From: CF-162 sp963667205
Lineage (GTDB): Bacteria > Chloroflexota > Dehalococcoidia > SM23-28-2 > RBG-16-64-32
DNA: 64,000 nucleotides
Direction of reading: 5' to 3'
NCBI GenBank assembly: GCA_963667205.1
Contig: OY762959.1
Location: 1,612,001-1,676,000, forward strand
Shown here: positions 17,958 to 26,104 of the stretch, piece by piece
How positions within the stretch are numbered: the first letter of the stretch is position 1
Layout: each line of letters begins with the position of its first letter
Notes under the pieces: generated by a model
What the model saw: the letters and a program-made list of their open reading frames with translations, nothing else
Told to the model about the DNA's origin: nothing
The model's database searches: none
Translations under genes and position numbers: made by a program

Positions 17958-18389
17958 TCAGTCCTGACCTTCAATGATCTCAGTCAGCGTATCAACCTCT
18001 CCTTGATACTCGTCGAGTTGCACCTTCAGCACATCCCTGATGGAAATGACTCCGATCAGCCGTTCCTGGTCGATGATCGGCAGGTGGCGGAAATGCCCGG
18101 CAATCATGGTTTGTAGGACCGCCCCTAGATCATCTTGGGGCGAAGCGACAATTAAGTCCTTGGTCATCGCCCGAGCCACATTCTGATCGAGAAACGGCTC
18201 AGTTCGGGCCGCCTCGCGAATGATATCGCGCTCAGAAATGATCCCGACTGGTTGTCCGAGTTCGTCCACGACGATGAGCGCACCGATGTCATGCTCCACT
18301 AGTAGGTCGATAGCATCTTTGAGCGACTGATCGGGACGAACCGTAATTACGTTCAAACTCTTGGTGGCTAGGATTGACTCGATCTTCAT
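17958..18389 (-). CDS. Two-CBS-domain protein
   Basis: 143 residues forming a CBS pair: LATKSLNVITVRPDQSLKDAIDLLVEHDIGAL with ISERDIIR, then ATMI-like second repeat ending LIGVISIRDVLK. CBS pairs bind adenine nucleotides and regulate partner proteins. It is upstream of and co-directional with fprA, which may be its target. Its ATG overlaps the stop of a 44-codon gene relic. Confidence 0.9.
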   Translation of the reverse strand: MKIESILATKSLNVITVRPDQSLKDAIDLLVEHDIGALIVVDELGQPVGIISERDIIREAARTEPFLDQNVARAMTKDLIVASPQDDLGAVLQTMIAGHFRHLPIIDQERLIGVISIRDVLKVQLDEYQGEVDTLTEIIEGQD

Positions 18390-18520
18390 TTGCGAGCCTC
18401 CACGGAGGAATGACCAGCTAGACCGGCCGGCATCGACACCAGCGCCTTACCGTCGCCCTGCGTCCAGCAGGCAATGTTGGCATCGTCCTCAGTCTGGGTG
18501 TACTGGATCTGCGGCTCCAT
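18386..18520 (-). pseudogene. N-terminal relic of a hydrolase/cyclase-type protein
   Basis: A 44-codon frame starting MEPQIQYTQTEDDANIACWT resembles the extreme N-terminus of alpha/beta-hydrolase proteins often fused to adenylate cyclase or LuxR domains. It then runs into a stop overlapping the CBS start (AAATGA). The rest of that protein is missing, so it is a truncated relic, perhaps now acting as a leader frame for CBS translation. Family assignment rests on a short match. Confidence 0.4.
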
Positions 18521-18661
18521 GGCCCAGCTATTCTACGACAACGGCCCAGATCGTCTCCTCCGGTGCTTGATGATCGGCCCAGGCGTACAATTCGGCCATG
18601 GTTGATTCGCCAGGACAGGCGGTCGCTACAAGCCAGCTACTTGAGACGAAGCTCTACATCC

Positions 18662-18786
18662 TGTGGGGGCTCAATATACATCCGGCTCGCTCAGGCAGCC
18701 TCCCACTCGTATTCATGATGTAAACCACCGAGCGCTGGATGCTGTGGGGTGCCAAATTGTCATCCGTATCTGGAACGGTTGACGCG
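18662..18786. mobile_element. Two abutting IS end remnants
   Basis: 18662-18727 on the minus strand encodes GGLHHEYEW, the transposase C-terminus of the 1,174-bp IS, and a diverged right end. From 18743 on the plus strand comes its left end (TGTGGGGTGCCAAA, ATCCGTATCTGG, GGTTGAC). The two ends face apart, so they come from different copies. 18521-18661 and 18787-18894 hold no gene; a CCCGGA/TCCGGG hairpin lies at 18826-18844. Confidence 0.7.
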
Positions 18787-18894
18787 ACGATCCGTTAGGG
18801 AGCCTTAGGGCCAAAGACCAATACTCCCGGAGTGGAAATCCGGGACTCAAGAAAACGGCCACTTTGGTCGACCTGCATAGATAGGGAAGCCACG

Positions 18895-18945
18895 TGGAGG
18901 GCCCGGTGGGATTCGAACCCACGACTCCCGGATTAAAAGTCACAC
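18895..18945 (-). repeat. Attachment site copy 2 (tRNA-Lys 3' half)
   Basis: Identical to 269-319, at an offset of exactly 18,626 bp. It has the same CTTTTAA loop, T arm and encoded CCA and lacks a tRNA 5' half. It is the junction between island A and island B. Identity with the first copy continues through the spacer into the integrase gene. Confidence 0.85.
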
Positions 18946-19123
18946 GGTGCAGGCCTAATTGTTAAGGCGGTAGATGCGAAATCCGGGGTGAAACCGGGGT
19001 AAGAACAGGGTGAAAACGACCCCGCGCGAAAACAGGTCAATTGATAAGGCGCCAGATACGGAAACTTCAGGGGAGCTTCAGGGACACTTCAGGGAAATCG
19101 GGGGGGTCCGGGGAGAACTGAAG

Positions 19124-20041
19124 TCACGCTGCCGGGAGCGTTTTGAGCCGATCACCGGGACTGAACGAAGCGTGGGCCTGAGCCGCCTTCTCCGCATCGT
19201 ACGAGGCCGTGTACCGGCGCAGCATCGCCGACGTTGAGTGCCCGAGGAGGCGCTGGACGTCGATCTCCCGGGCCTGCTGTTCAATCGCCCAGGTGGCGAA
19301 CGTGTGACGGAAGCGGTGAGGGTGCACCTTGGCGATGCCGCACTCTTCACCCAGCCTCTGGAAGATCGTCCGCATGGCGCTGCGGTTCAGGTGACGGCCG
19401 CCGCGGGCAGTCAGCAACAAGTAGCCTGGTGCGTCTCCTCGGAAAGAGCGGATGTAGTGCTCCAGTGCCTGACGCGCGCGCTCGCCGAAGCGGACCACCC
19501 GCTGCTTGTTCCCCTTGGCGTGCTTGATCAGCATCCGTTGGGCAGCAAAGTCTACGTCCGCCAGCTCAAGATTAGCGAGCTCGCTGGCCCGGAGGCCTGT
19601 GTCGAGGAGTACCAGGATCAGGGCTTGGTTACGAGCCCCCTTCCGCGTGCCGGCGTCACAGTGCCTGAGGAGTTGCTGGATATCGTCTGCCGTAAACGGC
19701 TGCACGACCTTCTGCGGGACCTTGATGTTCTTGACCTTCATGAACGGGTTGGACGAGATGTAGTCGTGGCGGAGGAGCCAGGAGAAGAAGGCACGTGTCT
19801 CTCGCTGCCGTCGCCATTGCGTGATTGCGGAGACTCCCGTGCTCCCGACGTGGCCCAGGAACTCGTAAACGTTAGCCGGCCGGAACAGACCCGGATCGTC
19901 AGGTAGGCCCAGGCGCTCCACCGCCCGCATGAAGAGCCTGAGCGTCTCGGCGTAGGACCGGACTGTATCCGGCGATTTGCCCTCAATAGCGCAGGACGTG
20001 ATGTAGAGGGACGAAAGTGACTGGAGTGACTCGCTAACCAT
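19124..20041 (-). CDS. Tyrosine recombinase/integrase, island B
   Basis: 305 residues, nearly identical to the protein at 498-1415, with the same catalytic residues (TGLRASEL, HRFRH, LLGHS, LRRYTASY). Differences cluster in the N-terminal third (for example ETLRSYGETLK against DTVRSYAETLR) plus one at LLRHCD/LLSYCD. It points toward att copy 2. N-terminal differences could change core-site recognition, while the shared C-terminal half suggests recent recombination or gene conversion between copies. Confidence 0.93.
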   Translation of the reverse strand: MVSESLQSLSSLYITSCAIEGKSPDTVRSYAETLRLFMRAVERLGLPDDPGLFRPANVYEFLGHVGSTGVSAITQWRRQRETRAFFSWLLRHDYISSNPFMKVKNIKVPQKVVQPFTADDIQQLLRHCDAGTRKGARNQALILVLLDTGLRASELANLELADVDFAAQRMLIKHAKGNKQRVVRFGERARQALEHYIRSFRGDAPGYLLLTARGGRHLNRSAMRTIFQRLGEECGIAKVHPHRFRHTFATWAIEQQAREIDVQRLLGHSTSAMLRRYTASYDAEKAAQAHASFSPGDRLKTLPAA

Positions 20042-20162
20042 CGACTACATGACTCACTCAACTGGGCTGAGAAGTCAACCGCGATCTGGCATCGAGTGCG
20101 TCAGCGTTCCCCCTCGCGGCAAGGGCTCCGGGACGATGGGCGGTGAGCATCGTATCATCGAC

Positions 20163-20747
20163 ATGATGACCGACCAGGCGAACCGTTGGCTCCGCGAGCG
20201 CGCCATAACCGGCGACGCCTACGACGCTACGTACGATCGTCGTGCCGCCGCTGGCGAGGACGTGCATGGTGAGGCCACGTTCGTTATGCGCTTCGCTCCC
20301 ACATCCGCGCTTGACGCCGGCTGCGGCACCGGTCGCGTCGGGCGCGAGCTGGCGCGGTGCGACGTCGAGGTCGTCGGTGTCGATATCGACGCGGAGATGC
20401 TCGTCACGGCGCGGCGTAAAGGGCCGGACATCCACTGGCAGCTCGCCGACCTGTCGACGATCGATCTCGGCCGCCCGTTCGACGCCATCGTACTGGCCGG
20501 CAATGTGATGATCTTCCTTGAGCCGGGCACAGAGGGCGCCGTGCTCGCGAACATGGCTCGCCACCTCTCCCCCGGCGGCGTGCTGATCGCCGGTTTCCAG
20601 CTCCAGCCTGGCCGCCTCAGCCTGAGCGACTACGACGAGATGGCCGTGGCCGCGGACGTGGTCCTGGCCGAGCGCTGGGCCACCTGGGACTGTGCGCCGT
20701 GGGTCTCAGGTGGGGCGTATGCGGTGTCTGTGCACCGGCGAGAGTAG
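20163..20747 (+). CDS. Class I SAM-dependent methyltransferase
   Basis: About 194 residues. SAM motif I is ALDAGCGTGRVGREL, followed by VVGVDIDAEML and the motif IV region FDAIVLAGNVMIFL. A small-molecule or metabolite methyltransferase of unknown substrate. The start is uncertain: Met at 20136, 20163 or 20166 are all in frame. It ends 8 bp before the IS, divergent from the integrase. Confidence 0.85.
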   Translation: MMTDQANRWLRERAITGDAYDATYDRRAAAGEDVHGEATFVMRFAPTSALDAGCGTGRVGRELARCDVEVVGVDIDAEMLVTARRKGPDIHWQLADLSTIDLGRPFDAIVLAGNVMIFLEPGTEGAVLANMARHLSPGGVLIAGFQLQPGRLSLSDYDEMAVAADVVLAERWATWDCAPWVSGGAYAVSVHRRE

Positions 20748-20755
20748 AGACGTCT

Positions 20756-21929
20756 TGTGGGGTGCCAAAATGTCATCCGTATCTGGAGCGGTTGACTCCG
20801 TGAGCTAGTTGGGGCCCGCGTTGGGGCACTACACCCTAATGGAGGCCCCGCATTGATCACCTACTTGTCGCTCCTCGGCTCCGCCCTGCGCGCAGCCCTG
20901 AGCTCGCGACGGCATCTCGTCCTTGAGAACCTGGCTCTCCGCCAGCAACTCGCTGTCCTCTCCCGCCAGTCGCGTCGACCCAGGCTTGCCCCATCTGACC
21001 GCCTCTTCTGGTCATTCCTCTCCCAGCTGTGGTCGCGCTGGCAGTCGGCGGTCGTGTTCGTTCAGCCTGAGACCGTCATCCGCTGGCAACGCACTGCCTG
21101 GCAACGGTATTGGACGTGGAAGAGCAGGCGATCGGCATCTCCTGGCCGACCACGAATCCAGAAAGAGGTCCGCGAGCTAATCCGACGTCTGGCAGGCGAG
21201 AATCCCCGCTGGGGCAGCGTCCGCATCCTGGGCAAGCTACGCAAGCTAGGCTATGAGGTCAGTGCTCAGACTGTCCGCCGCTACCGTCAGCGGGCAACGC
21301 GGCGTCCGCCTTCGCAGTCCAGGCGGACCTTTCTCAGGAACCACTCACGTCATATCTGGGCAACCGACTTCTTCACAGTGCATACGCTGACCCTGAAGAC
21401 TCTGTACGTATCGCTCTTCATCTCTCATGACCGGCGCCAGCTAGTACATTTGAACGTGACCGCCCATCCCAGGGCAGAGTGGGTCTGGCAACAACTGATT
21501 GAGGCCACACCCTGGGGTCGGCAGCCGAAGTTCCTCATGCGGGATCGCGACTGCTGCTATGGTGGGAGCTTCAAGTCAAGGGCAGCTCGGCTGGGCATCG
21601 AAGCGATACTCACCCCGATCCGGGCTCCCAGGGCGAACGCCGTCGCCGAAAGAGTAATAGGCACACTCCGCAGAGAGTGCCTGGATCACATGATCATTAT
21701 CAACGAGAGGCATCTTCGCGCCGTTCTGCGGGAGTATGTCACCCACTACAACGATGGCCGACCTCATCGCACACTTGGTCTCGAGACTCCCACAGGGCCA
21801 CCTCCTCGGGCTAGTCCGCTGCAGTCCGGGCGAATCGTTGCTCGGCCGGTGCTGGGCGGCCTTCACCACGAGTACGAGTGGCTGGCTGCTTAACCCATCC
21901 AGATACGGATGTAGTTTTGGCACCCCACA
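20756..21929 (+). mobile_element. 1,174-bp insertion sequence, copy 1
   Basis: Bounded by inverted ends TGTGGGGTGCCAAAA ... ATCCGTATCTGGA (left) and the reverse complement with CTAC for TGTC (right). It contains one transposase gene. A second copy of the same length with an identical protein lies at 33710-34883 in the same orientation. No target duplication is evident. The insertion removed the end of the small membrane-protein gene at 21930-22141. Confidence 0.9.
20853..21893 (+). CDS. Integrase-core (rve) transposase, copy 1
   Basis: 346 residues with an N-terminal helix-turn-helix region (LENLALRQQLAVLSRQ) and a DDE integrase core: IWATDFFTV (first Asp), MRDRDCCYGG (second Asp) and ANAVAERVIGTLRREC (Glu), then HYNDGRPHRTLGLETP. 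TTG start after GGAGG. IS481/IS3-like in general style; I cannot name the exact group. All catalytic residues are present, and two identical copies imply recent activity. Confidence 0.92.
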   Translation: MITYLSLLGSALRAALSSRRHLVLENLALRQQLAVLSRQSRRPRLAPSDRLFWSFLSQLWSRWQSAVVFVQPETVIRWQRTAWQRYWTWKSRRSASPGRPRIQKEVRELIRRLAGENPRWGSVRILGKLRKLGYEVSAQTVRRYRQRATRRPPSQSRRTFLRNHSRHIWATDFFTVHTLTLKTLYVSLFISHDRRQLVHLNVTAHPRAEWVWQQLIEATPWGRQPKFLMRDRDCCYGGSFKSRAARLGIEAILTPIRAPRANAVAERVIGTLRRECLDHMIIINERHLRAVLREYVTHYNDGRPHRTLGLETPTGPPPRASPLQSGRIVARPVLGGLHHEYEWLAA

Positions 21930-22141
21930 CGCCGCTCTTGATTGGGTGATCGGCTAACCCACGATCTCGAAGTGGTGTCGTGTAGCGTCTCGTCCTGCGA
22001 GCCCGCCTGCCGCCGCTGCTCCCAGAGGTCCGAATCGATCTCCTCGCGCCGTTGGCTGCGGAGGTCCGGGGGTAGCCCGCGGGTGTAGAAAGCTGTCCAC
22101 GAGCGGGTTAGAGCGAGGGCGAGGGCGAGCATCAGCGCCAT
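21930..22141 (-). pseudogene. Membrane-protein paralogue cut by the IS
   Basis: Starts at ATG 22141 after GAGG and reads LTRSWTAFYTRGLPPDLRSQ then REEIDSDLWEQRR. This closely resembles the N-terminus of the neighbouring protein (PTRAWTALYTRGLLADVRGE, REEIDCDLWEHQR). The frame then runs into the IS at 21929, so the C-terminal part is lost. Confidence 0.75.
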
Positions 22142-22145
22142 CCTC

Positions 22146-22787
22146 TCAGGCAGGCGCGTTCGGCAGGTCGCTGTCGCCTCGCCGCCAGTTCGGCCGTCCA
22201 GCCCGGAAGTAGGCGATAGCCACCAGGCCAAGGCCAACCGGTAGCGTGATCATGGCTGCCCAGTACCACATTACCGAGATGGCTATCGTCCCTGCCGCCA
22301 CCAGGCCGATCCCCAGACCGGGCCTTCGCGCGCTCAGCACCAGACCAGTGAGAATTGCGGTGCCGATGGTCAGTTGGATGGCGCCTTTGATCAATCGTTC
22401 AGTAGTGCCGTCTATCTCTCCGTTAGCGCCGATGGCCACCAGAACTCCGATCACAGCCGGGAAAGCCGCGATAGCAAGCGCTAGGGCCAGCAGCCCGCGC
22501 ATGGTCCATGAGTCGTTCATTGTAGTACCCCTTCCGGAGCGGGCGTTCGAACCCGCCTCCAATCGCCACGTCATGTCAGCGGGGATGCCCATGATGAGCC
22601 GCAGCATTATCGCCGCTGCCGTGCTCGTCGCGGGTTCCCGCTCGAGGTCCGCCAGGCGTTGGTGCTCCCACAAGTCGCAGTCGATCTCCTCGCGCCGCTC
22701 GCCGCGCACGTCGGCGAGCAGGCCGCGCGTATAGAGCGCTGTCCAGGCCCGCGTCGGCGCGATGGCGAGCGACAACAGCTTGATCAC
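22146..22787 (-). CDS. PadR-associated membrane protein
   Basis: 213 residues. The N-terminal half is an amphipathic cytosolic segment with REEIDCDLWEHQ, of the kind found beside PadR regulators (HAAS/DUF1700-like). The C-terminal half has four hydrophobic segments (LLALALAIAAFPAVIGVLV, AIQLTIGTAILTGLVL, GIGLVAAGTIAISVMW, LPVGLGLVAIAYF). Function unknown; such proteins are often regulated by the adjacent PadR protein. Its GTG/ATG start overlaps the padR stop by 4 bp. Confidence 0.75.
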   Translation of the reverse strand: MIKLLSLAIAPTRAWTALYTRGLLADVRGERREEIDCDLWEHQRLADLEREPATSTAAAIMLRLIMGIPADMTWRLEAGSNARSGRGTTMNDSWTMRGLLALALAIAAFPAVIGVLVAIGANGEIDGTTERLIKGAIQLTIGTAILTGLVLSARRPGLGIGLVAAGTIAISVMWYWAAMITLPVGLGLVAIAYFRAGRPNWRRGDSDLPNAPA

Positions 22788-23146
22788 GGCGTCGCCAACC
22801 CCGGATTCGGTTGCGCGGATGTAGCTTGCGGCGCCGCCTCGTGTGCACGGACAAGTGCGGCCTCACCCGCGGCAGTCACGTGGTAGAGCCGCCGCCGTGG
22901 ACGACGCTGTTGCGCCGCCACCAGCGGGTCTTCCCATTGACTCTCCAGGAAGCCGGATTTCTGCATACGATCCAGCGCCTTGTAGAGCGTGCCGTGGGCC
23001 GTCAGCAGCTTCGCGTCCTCGCGGTCCTTGATCTTCTTGGCGATCATGAACCCGTGAAAGTGCGGAGCGCCGCGAACTGCGAGGTCGATTCCGCACTGCA
23101 TAATCGACACTTCTAGAGGGAGCAGGGTACCCTTCTTGCGCCTCAT
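22784..23146 (-). CDS. PadR-family transcriptional regulator
   Basis: About 120 residues with a winged helix: LPLEVSIMQCGIDL, HGFMIAKKIKD, GTLYKALDRMQKSGFLESQWE and RRRLYHVTAAGEAAL. PadR proteins are usually repressors of the adjacent operon. It is first in a padR-membrane protein-paralogue unit with 4-bp coupling. The start at 23146 is preferred over 23182 because the winged helix begins soon after. Confidence 0.88.
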   Translation of the reverse strand: MRRKKGTLLPLEVSIMQCGIDLAVRGAPHFHGFMIAKKIKDREDAKLLTAHGTLYKALDRMQKSGFLESQWEDPLVAAQQRRPRRRLYHVTAAGEAALVRAHEAAPQATSAQPNPGLATP

Positions 23147-23302
23147 GCAGAAAAGAATAGGAAGATATCTGCGTTTTGTCAACCTCTTCGACGAACGCTT
23201 TAGCAGAAATCAAGGACATCACGTCACTCAGGCGGAAGCTGAAACTAGATGCGCCACATCAGAACCCCGGAGTACGTAGGGCTGTCCTCAAGGAGTACGA
23301 CT

Positions 23303-23321
23303 CCCGGATTGAGAATCCGGG
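23303..23321 (-). terminator. Hairpin downstream of att copy 3
   Basis: CCCGGATT at 23303-23310 pairs with AATCCGGG at 23314-23321 around a 3-nt loop. As with the hairpin at 192-224, it stands just downstream of a tRNA-Lys 3' fragment and repeats the CTCCCGGATT found in that fragment. No T-run, so it is only a possible terminator. Confidence 0.4.
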
Positions 23322-23374
23322 ACTCAGGATTCCGGATGCCTCGCGACGGCCGGCACTACATATGGAAGCGTGTT

Positions 23375-23425
23375 TGGAGGGCCCGGTGGGATTCGAACCC
23401 ACGACTCCCGGATTAAAAGTCACAC
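23375..23425 (-). repeat. Attachment site copy 3 (tRNA-Lys 3' half)
   Basis: The same tRNA 3' half as at 269 and 18895, with TTT loop, T arm and encoded CCA. The left flank differs from the other two copies (no CCACGTGG), and the match ends just after TCACAC on the right. It still lacks a D arm and a paired anticodon stem, so the intact tRNA-Lys must lie elsewhere. It is the right boundary of the 4,480-bp island B. Confidence 0.82.
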
Positions 23426-23464
23426 TGTGTGTATGTAGTGCTGACCTGCCCCCAATGAGAGCCA

Positions 23465-24532
23465 TTACTCGGGCAAGAGATTTATCCTCTCGGAGTCAGC
23501 GGAGAAGCCTTGGATGTTGACCTGCAGGCCGAAAGGTGATGTCTCCAGAGCCGGACCGGTGCGACCCGCCCACAAGAGGAAGACGGTTTTAAGGAGAGGC
23601 TGAATCTCAACGACCATGCGCTTATTGTCGACGCAGCCTGTGGTGGGAGAGGGGCCATGCGGGGGGCCATCGAACGTTGCGCCCCAGACGAGGAGCTGCC
23701 CATCGCCATCGTCGTTGTGGGCGCCGAGAGACGGATCGTTAGGGATCGCGATGGCAGCGTCGGGAACGGATCCGCCGGGCCCGCCGTGGGTTGCGGCGGC
23801 ATCGGCACTCAGGTCCCGGTCATAGTTTGTTAAGTAGTCGAAACCCGGAGATCGTGCCGCGCGGCAATCGTACTGGATGATGATGCTGTAAACGGCCCCC
23901 TGCGCGGCGTCGTCGATCCGGAGGAGGAATGGGACGCTGTAGCCCTCTGAGGAGGTGGAGGGGCCGAATGTCAGGTCGTTGGTTTGCCAGCGCTGTCGCT
24001 CGGAGTCCCACACCGCAAGCTCGATTGGAGGTCGGGGTGGCACTGTCGGAGACGTGGTCAGCCCGGGCGTTTCGGTTCGCGCCGGCGTCTGCGGCGCGGC
24101 CGGAAGTTCGGTCGCATCAGGCTTCTCGGCGGGAGTCCTGGCGATCGGCGGGGCCGTGGGGGAGCCCGTGGGCAGTACGCCAACCTGGGCTTCCCCCCTA
24201 TCTCCGGCGGCAGTGATGGCCAGGACGGCGATCAGGGCGAGGGCGACGCCGAACACGGTGACTGCACCTGCGATCATCGCTGGACGCCTCCAGGGAGGTG
24301 CGGTGGCCCAGGCGGTAGAGTCAGACGGAGACGCTTTGGAAGCGGTTGCTGAAGCAGCCTCCGAGGTCGCATTAGACGCTTCTTCGTAGGTAGTCTCATT
24401 CTCGAACCAGGTCCACCGGTCCTCGTCGATGCCCCGGCGGCCCTTTCGCTTTGCTGAGAGACGGTCGGACCAACTCCAGCGCCGTTTCCCAGCATCGCGT
24501 CCGCCGGCTTCGCTCTCGTCCTGTCCAGTCAC
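23465..24532 (-). CDS. Hypothetical single-pass membrane protein
   Basis: 355 residues. A charged N-terminal cytosolic part (RRWSWSDRLSAKRKGRRG) is followed by one transmembrane helix at about 90-110 (MIAGAVTVFGVALALIAVLA), then a Pro/Thr-rich linker and an extracytoplasmic domain of about 180 residues rich in Gly, Asp and Asn with two Cys (QYDCRAA, TTGCVDN). No family recognised. Type II topology is likely. A surface or sensor role is only a guess. Confidence 0.65.
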   Translation of the reverse strand: MTGQDESEAGGRDAGKRRWSWSDRLSAKRKGRRGIDEDRWTWFENETTYEEASNATSEAASATASKASPSDSTAWATAPPWRRPAMIAGAVTVFGVALALIAVLAITAAGDRGEAQVGVLPTGSPTAPPIARTPAEKPDATELPAAPQTPARTETPGLTTSPTVPPRPPIELAVWDSERQRWQTNDLTFGPSTSSEGYSVPFLLRIDDAAQGAVYSIIIQYDCRAARSPGFDYLTNYDRDLSADAAATHGGPGGSVPDAAIAIPNDPSLGAHNDDGDGQLLVWGATFDGPPHGPSPTTGCVDNKRMVVEIQPLLKTVFLLWAGRTGPALETSPFGLQVNIQGFSADSERINLLPE

Positions 24533-24743
24533 ATAAACTCCTAAAATCGGTGTCGCTATGGATTGGACGGCGGAGACGGAGTCCTTGTTACGGTTTGGTC
24601 AAGACCGAGCCGGAGGTGCACGCCCAGAGCGGGGTAAAACAAAGGACGAAGCGGCTTGGATTGGAGCGCCTACAGGCGGTCGAGCGGATAAGCGCAGAGG
24701 CTACTCTGAGGGGCCGACAGGCCGCACGTCCGCTATGTAATTT

Positions 24744-25520
24744 CTATCGTCGCTGCCGAGAGGCGAACAAAGCCGTAAGTAGGAAGATGCCCACAACGAA
24801 GAGGGCTCCCGCGTTGAGCACGAAGGACATGACTGAAGCTGACTTGCCTGCCCCTACGGGCGGACCGCTGGCGTTCCGAAGGTCGCCCCTCTCGCCAGTC
24901 GACCAAACCAAGGCGCCGCCGGGGCCCGAACCGCTCGGGATTGCGAAGAATGCGGCGAGCGAGATAGCTACCACAGCGAAGAAAGCCCCCGCGGCGAGCA
25001 AGAATGCCATGACCGGAATGAATTCGCCTCCATTTACAGGCGGACCGCCGCCGTTTGGAAGATCCACGCTGGTCGGCGTCGGCGGGGCGGCGCACGCCAG
25101 TTCGTCCACGACCTGGCCGTGCTGGTTCAGGATTCGGGCGTAGTCAGTGGCGTCACCGTCACGAAAGATCTCGCTGCTGGACCAAACGAAGGCGCCGCTG
25201 GCGCCAGAGCCGCTCTGGATGAACACGGAGGCCTTGGGCGGCAAGTCACCGACAGCCGCCAAATCAAACGTCTCGCTCGCAGCGGGATCGCTCGTCAGCG
25301 ACCAGCCGGAAATGTCCTGGGTTTCGGTGCCCTCGTTTGAAATCGTAATGACTTCTGGGCTGGCGTCGCATTCGAGCGCGGCGATCTTCAACTGCGGCGT
25401 CCCGGCCGATACCACGGAAACGAGGGCCACGGGTATCGCGGCGAACAGGAGTGCGGCGACGAGGCGGAAGGCGACAAGGCTTATGGCCTTACGCGCCGCC
25501 GCGCTTGACCGAGCAATCAT
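24744..25520 (-). CDS. Lamin-tail-domain-like exported membrane protein
   Basis: About 258 residues: signal-like hydrophobic N-terminus (LVAFRLVAALLFAAIPVALV), then a lamin-tail-like beta domain (ALECDASPEVITISNEGTE, ISGWSLTSD, FDLAAVGDLPPKASVFI). Two similar C-terminal modules follow, each with GPPV, a VMxFxLxAGAxF start and a hydrophobic helix. The module pair looks like an internal duplication. The start at 25520 fits a GGGGAG site and the palindromic promoter just upstream. Likely surface-exposed; function unknown. Confidence 0.6.
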   Translation of the reverse strand: MIARSSAAARKAISLVAFRLVAALLFAAIPVALVSVVSAGTPQLKIAALECDASPEVITISNEGTETQDISGWSLTSDPAASETFDLAAVGDLPPKASVFIQSGSGASGAFVWSSSEIFRDGDATDYARILNQHGQVVDELACAAPPTPTSVDLPNGGGPPVNGGEFIPVMAFLLAAGAFFAVVAISLAAFFAIPSGSGPGGALVWSTGERGDLRNASGPPVGAGKSASVMSFVLNAGALFVVGIFLLTALFASRQRR

Positions 25521-25545
25521 GCGGAGAACTCCCCGGGCTGAGCGA

Positions 25546-25568
25546 CCTATAATGCGTCGCATTATAGG
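25546..25568. promoter_or_regulatory. Perfect 11-bp palindrome carrying TATAAT on both strands
   Basis: CCTATAATGCG at 25546-25556 and CGCATTATAGG at 25558-25568 are perfect inverted repeats separated by one base. Each arm contains a consensus -10 hexamer for opposite strands. It lies 26 bp upstream of the lamin-tail-like gene start. It could be an operator over the -10, or overlapping divergent promoters. Confidence 0.55.
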
Positions 25569-25713
25569 GACGGCGTGAGGCAATTACTGGCCCTTGTGTC
25601 CAATGTTGCGGATTGAGACGCCTGAGTAGAGTACTCGTATACATGACTAGTCCTCCCGGCGCGATGCAGCAGCGGGAGGGCTAGTTCAGAGTCCACAACG
25701 GACCTTGGCGAGT

Positions 25714-26104
25714 CTAGAAGCGGCCAGGCGGAGAATCGAAGCCGTCGAAGTCCCGGCCAGGAAAATCCGGCCACCGGCGCGCGTTGAGCACGTCCCTTAC
25801 TGCAGTCACGTTGTCGCCCGGTAGATCATTGGGCGGCGGTAGGTCTTCGTGGCCGGCAGAAACGAGAGGAACGTGGCCGGTCACGGCTCGTGGCGCCGGA
25901 GCCAGGCCCTCTAGCATTTGCGGGGGCGGACTGAGCTTGATGGCGCCGGTCTCATCGCGGCAAATCTTGAGCGGCACAGCCCAAGACAAGGACGAGCGCG
26001 CCACGTCGCTCTCGCCAGCGCTGGCAGAAGACTCGATAAATGCTTGAGCGGACTTAATGTCGGAGAAGGCAAGCGGCCTCACACTGGTTGTGGCCAGCCA
26101 TCCT
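25714..26104 (-). pseudogene. 5'-truncated protein of the GFxSPPGRF family
   Basis: About 130 codons remain. The first part (LAFSDIKSAQAFIESS...ARSSLSWAVPLKI) resembles the module SFVDLESAWSF...HLIILWASFATV of the protein at 36267-37684. Both proteins end in RRW, a spacer, then GF(D/E)SPPGRF and stop. The middle is Pro-rich and unlike. The frame opens right after a stop at the junction with an integrase fragment on the other strand, so the 5' part was lost by recombination. No known function. Confidence 0.6.

Noticed and set aside
22545..22570. tRNA T-arm-like GTTCGAAC palindrome
   Set aside because: It lies inside the membrane-protein coding region and no cloverleaf can be built around it.
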